Shown: positions 1 through 7,671, counted from the stretch's first letter. The stretch: DNA of 15,018 bases from Candidatus Bathyarchaeota archaeon (GCA_026014905.1 JAOZHK010000116.1:1-15018); one strand, 5' to 3'. Program-made: numbers and translations. Notes: a model not told the origin generated them from the letters alone.

Positions 1-72
1 CGGATGCGTGTCCAAGATTCTATCCTGTATGACCGCAAAGCACTTGCGGGAACTCAAGCCGCGCGCGATTAG
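1..72 (+). CDS. Possible C-terminal end of an unidentified gene (partial)
   Basis: Frame 1 is open from the window edge for 23 codons and stops at TAG 70-72. The residues (RMRVQDSILYDRKALAG, then TQAARD) have a protein-like mix. If real, its stop overlaps the convergent stop of the gamma-glutamyltransferase-like gene (TAA on the minus strand, 69-71). Frame 2 is also open through this stretch, so the frame choice is weak. I do not recognise the family. Confidence 0.3.
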   Translation, partial: RMRVQDSILYDRKALAGTQAARD

Positions 73-1748
73 TAACCCATGGTAATTGCGTCTAAGCCAT
101 GCGGTAGGTCGCGATCGACTCCGCCATGAAGGAGTCCAGTGTTTGAATCAATGAAGATACCAGTGGGTTGACCAAAATTGAATTCTTTATCCACAACCGT
201 GATAGAGTGTCCCAGCGCTCTGAGCCTGTTAGTTACGTTAGGAGGTAACCGAGATTCGAGAAATACATGACCTGTTTGAACGTATATTCGAGGGGAGTTA
301 ATAGCCTCTTGAAGCTCCATTGAATAATCAATGAGATTATGGATGGTCCGAGCGACAGCTGTCACCTGTTTATAAAAACCGGGGGCGCCAATTACAAGGA
401 ATGGAGATTCATCCTTTAATAAGATCGTCGCACCACTTGGTGGAGGCTTAATTGTGCGCGGGCGAAGGGACTGAGGTTGCCCCGGTCGTGGATCATAGCC
501 TGCCATTTTGTTATTTAAGATAATACCCGTACCTTTGGCAGTAACTTTTGAACCAAAAGTACTACCAAGACTTGTGTGCATCCCAATGACATTTCGATCT
601 TTATCCACGACACAGGCATGGGTAGTATATTCTTCAGTAATTTGCACGGGGTTTCCAAGATCCATTCGCGACAATACCTGATCCATCTGGATTTGGCTGC
701 GGAGGTACTGTGCATATTTCTTCGTCACTACCTCATTGAACGGACGTGGATCCAGTCCGGAACCTAGAAACTTGGCTCGACTAGCAAACGTTAATTTGAT
801 GGCTTCAATTAGGAGATGTAGTGCAGTAGGAGAGTTATAACCTAATTGCGTCATATCGAAGCCTTCTACAATATTGAGAATTTGGGTGATATCAGTGGAT
901 ATGGGGAAATGGATTAGATCATGTCCTCGATAGGAACCGCGTCCCGTCTGTAATACTTGGGGCGTATAACCTGTGAGATCACTTTCTGAGATATATCCAC
1001 CGTGTTGTGCCATGTCCTCGGCTATTGCAGCGGCAACGTCTCCAGAATAAAACCCATCAACTCCCTCGCGTGCAATAGTCTTCAAAGTCTGGGCGAGATC
1101 GGATTGTGTTAAGCGATCAAAATCATTGTAATACCAGCCCCATGGCTTTGGTGCTAACCCATTCTTCAACAAAATCCTTGCCGTTTCAGGATATTGTACA
1201 ATTATTGACATGTCAAACGCGATCGCCTTGGCAACATAAGTATCGAGGATAAATCCGTTTTCAGCATATTGGATGGCTGGCTGGAGCAAATCCGCAAGAT
1301 TCATGGTCCCAAAGTTCTCCACTAAATGACAGCACCCTTTCACAAAGCCCGGTACCGCAGCAGCTTTGTAGCCATATTGATCCTCTGCATTGAGAACCGC
1401 AGGACGGCCCAGTGGAACGCCAAAGGAAGTCGCTTCACGTGCAGGGTCAGGTGTAAATGGCGAGGGGACCTGCGGCGTCATAGGTTCAAAATTTAATGCA
1501 TAAGTTTCACCATTGCTTAATCGAAGGACACAGCGTCCGCCACCTCCAATCCCTGTCATGAAGGGTTCAACTACCGCTAATGCAAAATGAGTAGCCACTG
1601 CTGCATCCACGGCATTCCCTCCCTTTTGTAATACCTGCAATCCTGCAAGTGCAGCTAAGGGATGTTTCGCTGCGACCATCCCATAACGAGCTGTTTTCTG
1701 TTCAACCGCTCTCTTAGCAAGAACATAATGAGCGTACTTATCTTTCAT
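69..1748 (-). CDS. Gamma-glutamyltransferase-family Ntn-hydrolase with altered substrate pocket
   Basis: The protein belongs to the GGT family, whose proenzymes cut themselves before a threonine that becomes the nucleophile. Using GTG 1802 as residue 1 for numbering, it has GGNAVDAAVA (61-70), GIGGGG (84-89) and the self-cleavage site TTHACVVD (393-400), so T393 is the expected nucleophile and a small subunit of about 185 residues would be released. The frame opens at GTG 1802, but I prefer ATG 1748 (residue 19, giving 559 residues): GGTG lies six bases before it, and a TATAAT at 1803-1808 would start RNA downstream of the GTG. No signal peptide is evident, so it is probably cytoplasmic, as in YwrD-like members. 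Residues that grip the gamma-glutamyl group in E. coli Ggt appear replaced (see findings). The true substrate may be another amide, as for oxamate amidohydrolase HpxW. Family assignment is firm; substrate is unknown. Confidence 0.9.
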   Translation of the reverse strand: MKDKYAHYVLAKRAVEQKTARYGMVAAKHPLAALAGLQVLQKGGNAVDAAVATHFALAVVEPFMTGIGGGGRCVLRLSNGETYALNFEPMTPQVPSPFTPDPAREATSFGVPLGRPAVLNAEDQYGYKAAAVPGFVKGCCHLVENFGTMNLADLLQPAIQYAENGFILDTYVAKAIAFDMSIIVQYPETARILLKNGLAPKPWGWYYNDFDRLTQSDLAQTLKTIAREGVDGFYSGDVAAAIAEDMAQHGGYISESDLTGYTPQVLQTGRGSYRGHDLIHFPISTDITQILNIVEGFDMTQLGYNSPTALHLLIEAIKLTFASRAKFLGSGLDPRPFNEVVTKKYAQYLRSQIQMDQVLSRMDLGNPVQITEEYTTHACVVDKDRNVIGMHTSLGSTFGSKVTAKGTGIILNNKMAGYDPRPGQPQSLRPRTIKPPPSGATILLKDESPFLVIGAPGFYKQVTAVARTIHNLIDYSMELQEAINSPRIYVQTGHVFLESRLPPNVTNRLRALGHSITVVDKEFNFGQPTGIFIDSNTGLLHGGVDRDLPHGLDAITMGY

Positions 1749-1802
1749 CTCGCACACCACTTCTACTCGGCTTTCAACTGTACCACAATGTGAATTCTTC
1801 AC

Positions 1803-1808
1803 ATTATA
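1803..1808 (-). promoter_or_regulatory. Candidate -10 element for the GGT-like gene
   Basis: The minus strand reads TATAAT here, a perfect sigma-70/SigA -10 match. No good -35 hexamer lies 16-18 bases upstream (the best aligned is GAACTA), so it would need an activator or be weak. A start about seven bases downstream would leave a leader of roughly 48 bases before ATG 1748. Confidence 0.3.
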
Positions 1809-2165
1809 AACGTTTTAGGTGGTGGTAGTTCCCTTCCTGCTTCACAACCACCTGAAAGGTGAATAGTGTGCGTGTGCGTATCGTTATTGTTAGTGCAGGG
1901 AGAAAAAAGTAGGGACCATTGTAATTGTTGTGGTCGTGCGCGCGCATTGATCTAGCGTTTTTTATATTCTTTGATATTGTAGCATTGTCGACAACATCCC
2001 ACGTAATGGAGATATTCACTTGGAAGTAGCTCTCGGCCGCACTGTCGACATTTTAACACAACAGTAACCCGGAAGTAACGTACTCCCTACCGCCTAATAA
2101 GTCAACCGTTATACGTTAAGTTCCTTACTAAACGCGCATGCTCAATAGAGGTGATGACAGACGTA
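1809..2165. other. Non-coding gap with alternating purine-pyrimidine tracts and repeated TGTCGACA
   Basis: About 360 bases lie between the GGT-like gene and the Old Yellow Enzyme-like gene without a convincing gene. A 71-codon minus-strand frame (1804-2019) has no protein-like motifs. The gap holds two strictly alternating purine-pyrimidine runs (1866-1881, GTGTGCG-rich; 1935-1947, CGTGCGCGCGCAT). It also has two copies of the palindrome TGTCGACA (1986-1993 and 2043-2050). I see no GC-rich hairpin with a T-run that would terminate the gene to its right. Confidence 0.5.
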
Positions 2166-3278
2166 TTATGCGTTCTCATGAACGCAGCGGATGCCTTGTC
2201 CGTTACGGGCAGGAACAAAACACGCGTTTTCTGAAATACATGTTGCTTTCCGAGTGTCACCAGATTTCCAGCGATTCACGAGATCCGGTTCACGGATGAG
2301 TGGACGACAGAGCCCAATGTAATCTGCAACATTGTTATGGATGACGTCAGCAGCGACTTCATAGGATTTGATACCGCCTGTTAAGATGATTGGTGTCTTC
2401 ATGATTTGCTTGAGTCGCTGGGCCATATCACGGTAATATGCTTCGTCTTTCACGATGCGAACCGCGGATCGGTTACTATCTCCTAGTATTCGTGATCCCC
2501 ATCCAGTCCCCCCACTGAGCTCAATGGCGTCAATACCGATCTTTGCGTAAAGGGATGCAGCTTGTACAGCGTCTTCCTGTGTGATACCGTCATCCAGAAA
2601 ATCGGTACTATTCATCTTGATCAAAATGGGATAATTGGTGCCTACCTCTTGTCGTATGACATTATAAGTATCGATGACGATACGGGCTCGATTAAGAATA
2701 CTACCTCCATACTGATCTGTTCGTTTATTGTAAAACGGTGATAAAAATTGACTGAACAAATAACCATGTGCAGCATGTAATTGTATGCCGTCGAAACCTG
2801 CAGCTTTGGCACGTATCGCAGCACGGCGAAAAGCATCCACAACTGTGTTGATTTCGTGCTGGGTCATAGCGCGACATCCGGGGAATGAGTCTGTTTTACC
2901 ATCTTGTGCGGGGATTGCTGTGGGGCCCATCGTAGCTTCTCCTGTAAACTGTGGGTTGCTATGAGCGCCTCCATGGACGATCTGGGCTACAATCTTCCCG
3001 CCTGCACAATGGACGGCATCTACCATATCCGTCAGGCCGTCCACGAAAGAGTCGTTGTATATACCGAGTTGTCGGAAAGCGGATTGCCCATTTTTAAGCA
3101 CATGTGCATATCCCGATATAATTAATCCGACTCCACCATCGGCGAGATTCTCTAGCAATGTGATGAGTTGTGGCGTTATGTAGCCCTCTTCAGTGGCCAT
3201 TCCTGACCAAGTCGCCGAGCGGACAAAACGGTTGGATATTGACAGATTTTTAATGGAAGTAATATCAAATAGGTTCAA
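2166..3278 (-). CDS. NADH:flavin oxidoreductase, Old Yellow Enzyme family
   Basis: This 370-residue FMN TIM-barrel enzyme is of the type that reduces activated C=C bonds or nitro groups with NAD(P)H. The opening MNLFDITSIKNLSISNRFV matches the family start. The strongest block is HAAHGYLFSQFLSP with N.R.D.YGGS..NR (168-197), the substrate and FMN site. ILTGGI (298-303) and YIGLCRPLI (320-328) form the phosphate-binding end. The C-tail has cysteines 347, 353 and 365, but the usual CxxCNxC iron-sulfur motif of the large 2,4-dienoyl-CoA reductase relatives is incomplete (CISENAC), so no cluster is expected. The start is TTG 3278: an in-frame TAA lies four codons upstream and AAGGAG sits 13 bases before it, which is rather far. 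Natural substrate is not predictable. Confidence 0.9.
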   Translation of the reverse strand: MNLFDITSIKNLSISNRFVRSATWSGMATEEGYITPQLITLLENLADGGVGLIISGYAHVLKNGQSAFRQLGIYNDSFVDGLTDMVDAVHCAGGKIVAQIVHGGAHSNPQFTGEATMGPTAIPAQDGKTDSFPGCRAMTQHEINTVVDAFRRAAIRAKAAGFDGIQLHAAHGYLFSQFLSPFYNKRTDQYGGSILNRARIVIDTYNVIRQEVGTNYPILIKMNSTDFLDDGITQEDAVQAASLYAKIGIDAIELSGGTGWGSRILGDSNRSAVRIVKDEAYYRDMAQRLKQIMKTPIILTGGIKSYEVAADVIHNNVADYIGLCRPLIREPDLVNRWKSGDTRKATCISENACFVPARNGQGIRCVHENA

Positions 3279-3360
3279 CGTTATGTCTTATCTCCTTACT
3301 ATTTTGCACTCCATATACATTCTCAGATAATTATCGGAGCGTGGGGAAAAATACATTGTC

Positions 3361-3384
3361 CTCGAATTAAAACTTTAAATCGAG
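3361..3384. repeat. 24-bp imperfect palindrome upstream of the OYE-family gene
   Basis: The halves CTCGAATTAAAA and CTTTAAATCGAG are inverted copies with two mismatched positions. It lies 83 bases before the TTG start of the reductase and just after the stop of the aldo/keto reductase. It is AT-rich in the middle and has no following T-run, so it looks more like a protein-binding site than a terminator. Function is inferred only from symmetry and place. Confidence 0.35.
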
Positions 3385-3407
3385 CTGTTGATCGGTCGCG
3401 TGACAAG

Positions 3408-4181
3408 CTAGGCAAGGGAATTGAGTTGCGTCATATGAGCGTGAGAGAGAGACCAATCAAAGATATTCATGTTTTCTTTTAATCGAGCTTCAGAACTCGT
3501 CTTAGGAATCACAACTACTCCTTTTTGAATACCCCACCGTAGACAGATTTGCGCGGGTGTACACTTATACGTAATGGCCAAGTCTTGAATTACGGGATTT
3601 GTAAGGATGCTACCACGCCCCAATGAGGAATATGCAGTTACGATAACATTATGCTTACTACAAAAATCCAAGAGATCTTGATCAAAGTCATAAGGATGGA
3701 GGAGGACTTGATTATTCGTGATCGGATGAGTCTCTGTTCTCAAAGCCTCAGCTAGCTGTTGATTTGAAAAATTACTAACACCGATACTCTTGATTTTTCC
3801 CTCATCAACTAATTCATTAAATCCTCGTAAAGTGTCATGGATCGGAATATTCCTGTTCGGCCAGTGAATGAGGAGAAGATCCAGGTATGGAGTGTTTAGC
3901 TCTTTGAGCATCCGCTCACAATCCCGAATCACCGTCCGATAGTGGAGGTTACTCGGTCTGACCTTCGAGACGAGAAAGAAAGAGGAACGATCAAATCCTT
4001 TGATCGCTTCACCCACCTCATGATGATTACCATAAGCATCAGCAGTATCGATATGCGTGTATCCCAGCTCGATAGCCCGTTTCACAATGATACGGCAACG
4101 CTCTCCCCGAAGAGCCCAAGTCCCTAATCCGAGAGCTGGGATATGGTTCCCGTTACGCAGCTCATAAGAGAAATCCGACAC
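3408..4181 (-). CDS. Aldo/keto reductase (AKR5-like)
   Basis: This is an NADPH-dependent carbonyl reductase of the TIM-barrel aldo/keto reductase superfamily. Numbering from ATG 4226, the catalytic tetrad is D60 (HIDTADAYGN), Y65, K88 (LVSKVR) and H121 (LLIHWP). GVSNF (149-153) and VIPKTSSEARLKEN (239-252) form the cofactor end, as in 2,5-diketogluconate or methylglyoxal reductases. The frame opens at ATG 4226, but the first 15 residues (MCVRARVNIQCGESL) come from an alternating CG tract and have no family counterpart. GTG 4181 is preceded by GGTGA at seven bases, giving 257 residues and a normal family start. Carbonyl detoxification or polyol metabolism is possible; substrate is not determined. 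Confidence 0.9.
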   Translation of the reverse strand: MSDFSYELRNGNHIPALGLGTWALRGERCRIIVKRAIELGYTHIDTADAYGNHHEVGEAIKGFDRSSFFLVSKVRPSNLHYRTVIRDCERMLKELNTPYLDLLLIHWPNRNIPIHDTLRGFNELVDEGKIKSIGVSNFSNQQLAEALRTETHPITNNQVLLHPYDFDQDLLDFCSKHNVIVTAYSSLGRGSILTNPVIQDLAITYKCTPAQICLRWGIQKGVVVIPKTSSEARLKENMNIFDWSLSHAHMTQLNSLA

Positions 4182-4205
4182 GAGCGATTCACCGCATTGA
4201 ATGTT

Positions 4206-4231
4206 TACGCGCGCGCGTACGCACATGTATG
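4206..4231. other. 26-bp strictly alternating pyrimidine-purine tract (Z-DNA prone)
   Basis: Every step alternates pyrimidine and purine from T4206 to G4231. The core 4206-4219, TACGCGCGCGCGTA, is a perfect 14-bp palindrome. It sits 25-50 bases before the preferred GTG 4181 start of the aldo/keto reductase, where a promoter would be expected. Confidence 0.6.
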
Positions 4232-4267
4232 GGCAATAGGTAGCATCCTGTCACAAGGTTGGGTTGC

Positions 4268-4663
4268 TTACTCAAAGGATATCTTTTTACTTGATTCCCA
4301 AAGTCCATGAATATTACAGTGAGCCAGGGCAATCAAGGAACCAGCTTTACCAGTTTTAAATGATGTTGTGACTTGATGATGCGTGTATACCGAGCTAGTA
4401 TCGCCACCCTTTGCCGATGCACCATGGGCCTGGAACGTGTAATGACCGAGTTGATATGGAAATTTCTCATTCAGAGGTAGAAAGTAGAGAGATATCCAGC
4501 TAATATGATGTGCTGTGGTATTAGGATGTGCAACTTCCTTGCCAATTCCCACCGTCACATCAATCAACTGATCAGCTGAAACAACCTCTGGACAATCAAT
4601 AACGGGTACATGTTTCTCAATTTTCCAATCTGCTTCTTGCACTATTTCTTGAAATTTAGCCAT
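4268..4663 (-). CDS. Superoxide reductase, class II (neelaredoxin type)
   Basis: The enzyme reduces superoxide to hydrogen peroxide in the cytoplasm at one mononuclear Fe(His)4Cys site, without making oxygen. At 131 residues it has the usual length for the one-iron class and lacks the N-terminal desulforedoxin domain. All ligands are visible: EKH (E16, K17, H18), H46 in HPN, H52 in the HHISWI block, and C116 with H119 in CNIHGLW. Compared with the Pyrococcus furiosus enzyme as I remember it (E14, K15, H16, H41, H47, C111, H114), every spacing is kept. ATG 4663 follows GGTGG at eight bases. It reads divergently from the MFS gene across a 268-base gap. No rubredoxin, the usual electron donor, is in the window. 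The gene suggests an anaerobic or microaerophilic host. Confidence 0.93.
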   Translation of the reverse strand: MAKFQEIVQEADWKIEKHVPVIDCPEVVSADQLIDVTVGIGKEVAHPNTTAHHISWISLYFLPLNEKFPYQLGHYTFQAHGASAKGGDTSSVYTHHQVTTSFKTGKAGSLIALAHCNIHGLWESSKKISFE

Positions 4664-4931
4664 TTTCTAAACCACCATTTTCTTGTATCTAATATACATT
4701 GTAAGAACGCATATGCATGAGTATAAAATTATCCCATATATGTTCGGTTTTAGTCTAGTTCCGGCATTTGCCGATAAAAATCTAAAGATACCAAAGATCA
4801 TAGATAAATCTTTAATACAGGAGACAAGGTTTTGATTGTGGCTCTGCCAGAGTACGGAAAAGAACATTAAACAGCCTACTAATGCCTATCAGTTAAACAT
4901 CCACTGTTGACAAACTTAAGAAGGACAAATA
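4664..4931. promoter_or_regulatory. Divergent intergenic region between superoxide reductase and MFS genes
   Basis: This 268-base AT-rich gap must hold the promoters for both divergent genes. It contains a short dyad CGGCA-TT-TGCCG (4762-4773) and a 6-bp inverted pair AAAGAT/ATCTTT (4793-4798 and 4808-4813), either of which could be an operator. I could not fix either promoter: several TATA-like hexamers exist but none has a convincing partner at 16-18 bases. Confidence 0.4.
4918..4925 (+). promoter_or_regulatory. Ribosome binding site fixing the TTG start of the MFS gene
   Basis: AAGAAGGA lies six bases before TTG 4932, the only plausible start that keeps the whole first membrane segment. 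Confidence 0.6.
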
Positions 4932-6131
4932 TTGAAGCCAGAGAAAAAGCCAGAATCGATTATCAATCTTAGTCTGTTTATTTTAAGCGGGGCACACATG
5001 GTTACACACGTTTTTGGCCGAATACATCCCGCTCTGTTTCCAGTATTCCGTGATGAATTTCAATTGAGCCTCCAACAACTTGGCCTTGTAGCATCGATCC
5101 CAACACTGCTTCGAATGCTCTTTTACCTACCAAGTGGATTATTATCAGATAAATTAGGTCAGAAAGCACTTATCATCATGAGTTTTATCATTGCAGGATT
5201 ATCGTCTTTCGCTCTCAGTTTATCCCAAGACATTATCACATTGATTCTCTTCCTGAGTATCCTCAATGCAGCCATCACCTTTTACCATCCACCAGCATAT
5301 AGTTTAACAAGTGAGTTATTTTCGAAATCGAAGCGAGGACAAGCTCTCGGAATTCATGGTGCCGGCGGAACCTTGGGTATGGCCTTGGGCCCCATCTCAC
5401 TGAGTATTCTCCTCGCAGGAATCAGTAATGATTGGCGAAATATCTACCTGTTTTGGAGTTTTCCCATCTTGTTATACATCATCGCAATTTGGAAGCTGAA
5501 GCCGACTCAACAAACTGCTGTCAAGGACTCTTCCTTTCCCGCCAAATCGTCGGAGCCATCGTCACCAGGCCTACGATCGATTTTCACGATAGGAGTCCTG
5601 GGGTTTCTTGGGTTCCAAGCGACGAGGCAACTGGGTAGTCAGATCGTCCAGACCTTCATTCCAACCTATATTCATGATAGCTTAGGAATCTCGGTCGCGG
5701 ATGCTGGATTAATCTACGGGATGGCCACGCTGACGGGAGTGGTTGCCGCGCCCATTGGCGGTTTTCTTTCAGATCGATTCGGCGATAAGCGTTGGCTTAG
5801 CATCGCTTTAGGAGTATACGCTATCCTTCTCTTTGCATCATCGCTCACATCAAACATCCTGTTATTCACGCTTCTCTACTGGAGTAGTGGTTTTTTCAGC
5901 ACGAGTAGTATGGGAGCCGCTTCCTCAATCATCGCACGATCTATCCCAAGTGATCACCGAGGTCTCGGTTTTGCGCTCTATTTCCTTCCAGGCAGTATTG
6001 TCGGTATCGTTGCTCCTTTAATAGGCGCAACTATTGCTGATGTATTTGGTCTCTGGAGCATCTTTCCTGCCGCAATACTCTTGATCGGAATTGGTTTTCT
6101 ACTCTTAAAATATGGGGTCTCTTCCGAATGA
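4932..6131 (+). CDS. MFS transporter, fosmidomycin-resistance (Fsr)-like
   Basis: This 399-residue integral membrane protein has about 12 hydrophobic segments. The MFS motif A appears in both halves: GLLSDKLGQK (69-78) between segments 2 and 3, and GGFLSDRFGDK (276-286) between segments 8 and 9, which shows the internal duplication. The N-terminal SGAHMVTHVFGRIHPALFPV and the FYHPPAY block (118-123 region) followed by HGAGGTLGMALGP resemble the Fsr/YfnC branch, which is known for exporting fosmidomycin. A hydrophilic loop (about 191-213) joins the halves. The stop overlaps the start of the downstream phosphodiesterase (ATGA), so the two are translated together. The pair suggests transport of the phosphodiesterase's substrate or product; direction of transport cannot be read from sequence. 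Confidence 0.88.
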   Translation: MKPEKKPESIINLSLFILSGAHMVTHVFGRIHPALFPVFRDEFQLSLQQLGLVASIPTLLRMLFYLPSGLLSDKLGQKALIIMSFIIAGLSSFALSLSQDIITLILFLSILNAAITFYHPPAYSLTSELFSKSKRGQALGIHGAGGTLGMALGPISLSILLAGISNDWRNIYLFWSFPILLYIIAIWKLKPTQQTAVKDSSFPAKSSEPSSPGLRSIFTIGVLGFLGFQATRQLGSQIVQTFIPTYIHDSLGISVADAGLIYGMATLTGVVAAPIGGFLSDRFGDKRWLSIALGVYAILLFASSLTSNILLFTLLYWSSGFFSTSSMGAASSIIARSIPSDHRGLGFALYFLPGSIVGIVAPLIGATIADVFGLWSIFPAAILLIGIGFLLLKYGVSSE

Positions 6132-7573
6132 TCCTTATCATCGTATTCGATGGATTACGAACAGATCAGGTCTCCTGGAAGCATACACCAACACTTGTTC
6201 AGCTTGCTCAACACGGAGTCCAGTTCAAAGCACATCACGCAACTTTTCCCACAGAGACGCGCGTTAATGTCGCCAGCCTAGTTACTGGCTGCTATCCTAA
6301 TTATCATGGATTAGTAGCGAATGAATTCTATCAATTCTCCTCCGGTGAACCACAAAAGATCAATACAGGAACATATCAGGATCTTCTAACGCTACGTGCG
6401 CAAGGTGACCAAATTTTATATACAAAATGCCTCTCAGAACTTATCGGCCCGACACGCCGCATCGTGAGCATCAATATCGGTACCAGTGGAAATGCGTATT
6501 TAAACAACCATATGGCTCTTGAGAATAACGATATTCTGATCCATCCCGAATTCTCTCTTCCGTCATCAATTGGGGCAAGCATTGAACGCCAATTCGGGCC
6601 TTGGCCTCCTGCCCATACCCCCAACACCGCGCGCATCGAGTTCGCTACTCAAGTCCTCCTTGAGTACGTTATTCCTGTTCTGCAGCCTACGATCACAACC
6701 CTATGGTTGTCCGAACCCGATTCAACCCAGCATAAGACTCAAATCAATTCACTACCGGCGCAGCACAGCATCCAAGTGAGCGATCAAGCTGTGCACCAGA
6801 TACTTGATGCCTTAGCCAAGAAAGCGCTACTCGCGTCCACTGATGTTCTGGTCATGTCAGATCACGGACAAGCGACAGTCAGCACAACTGTTGACGTCGC
6901 CACAGAACTCATCGACGCTGGATTGAAACACTCCCATGAATCGACAGATATTCTCGTTGCAGGCAAAGGTGGATCCATCTCACTTTATGTCGCCAATCAT
7001 CGCCCCGATACCGTTAAAGCGATAATTGAGTTTCTGTTGCCTCGCGATTGGTGTGGTCCTTTATTCACATCGTCACAGTATCAATCTGCTGAGACCTTTC
7101 CTCTCTCACATGTTCACTGTCAACATGCGCGATCCCCATCCCTTCTGATGGCATTTAACTGGCACAAAACGTGTAATAATCATGATGCACCAGGCTGTGG
7201 AGCATTCGCCGAAGCTGGCGTTGCGATTGGAAGTGGAAGTCATGGTTCGCTCAGTCCCTATGAAATCCGGAATGTCCTGATCGCAGCAGGACCACATTTC
7301 AAACAAGATACGATCAGCACGATCCCGTCAGGCAATATCGATCTTCTACCCACCCTCCTAGCAATACTTGATTTTCCATCGACACCAGCAGTTGCAGGCC
7401 GTGTCTTAACCGAAAGCCTTCGACAGCACCACGCCCCATCCGAAGCTGCGATTCAGACGCAGATGCATCACCGCACTCGTGATCAAAACGGGATTCAGAT
7501 TGTCCAGAAACTACAAGAAATTCAGGTCGAATCCACATCATATATTGACTGTGGATGGGTCACTCGTTCTTAG
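6128..7573 (+). CDS. Type I phosphodiesterase/nucleotide pyrophosphatase-family hydrolase
   Basis: This is a 481-residue two-metal hydrolase of the alkaline phosphatase superfamily. All core residues are visible in order: D8 (VFDGLR), nucleophile T44 in PTETRVN, D198 and H202 (EPDSTQH), D245 and H246 (MSDHGQ) and H372 (GSHGS). The spacing matches bacterial NPP (D54, T90, D210/H214, D257/H258, H363 in the Xanthomonas enzyme, from memory). The first metal ligand is only eight residues from the start and there is no signal peptide, so the enzyme should be cytoplasmic, unlike most exported NPPs. ATG 6128 overlaps the MFS stop by four bases. Substrates in this fold include nucleotide diesters, phospholipid head groups and phosphonoacetate; I cannot choose among them. 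The C-terminal 50 residues look poorly conserved. Confidence 0.88.
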   Translation: MILIIVFDGLRTDQVSWKHTPTLVQLAQHGVQFKAHHATFPTETRVNVASLVTGCYPNYHGLVANEFYQFSSGEPQKINTGTYQDLLTLRAQGDQILYTKCLSELIGPTRRIVSINIGTSGNAYLNNHMALENNDILIHPEFSLPSSIGASIERQFGPWPPAHTPNTARIEFATQVLLEYVIPVLQPTITTLWLSEPDSTQHKTQINSLPAQHSIQVSDQAVHQILDALAKKALLASTDVLVMSDHGQATVSTTVDVATELIDAGLKHSHESTDILVAGKGGSISLYVANHRPDTVKAIIEFLLPRDWCGPLFTSSQYQSAETFPLSHVHCQHARSPSLLMAFNWHKTCNNHDAPGCGAFAEAGVAIGSGSHGSLSPYEIRNVLIAAGPHFKQDTISTIPSGNIDLLPTLLAILDFPSTPAVAGRVLTESLRQHHAPSEAAIQTQMHHRTRDQNGIQIVQKLQEIQVESTSYIDCGWVTRS

Positions 7574-7671
7574 ATGAAGTATCACTTACGACCATAAATA
7601 TTGCCACGCGCGTAGACGTCGATACCCTTATTTAACGGCATAGTCCTTTTCACGTATCTGAGTGGAAAAAG

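Noticed and set aside
1804..2019. 71-codon minus-strand open frame before the GGT-like gene
   Set aside because: No recognisable motif, no clear ribosome site, and composition shaped by alternating GT/CG runs. More likely non-coding.
4667..4867. 66-codon minus-strand open frame upstream of superoxide reductase
   Set aside because: It lies wholly in the AT-rich divergent promoter gap. The hydrophobic look comes from T-rich codons, and it has no family features.
4907..4912. Perfect TTGACA as a -35 box for the MFS gene
   Set aside because: The matching -10 would fall on the start codon and place the RNA start inside the gene, after a strong ribosome site that must be transcribed.
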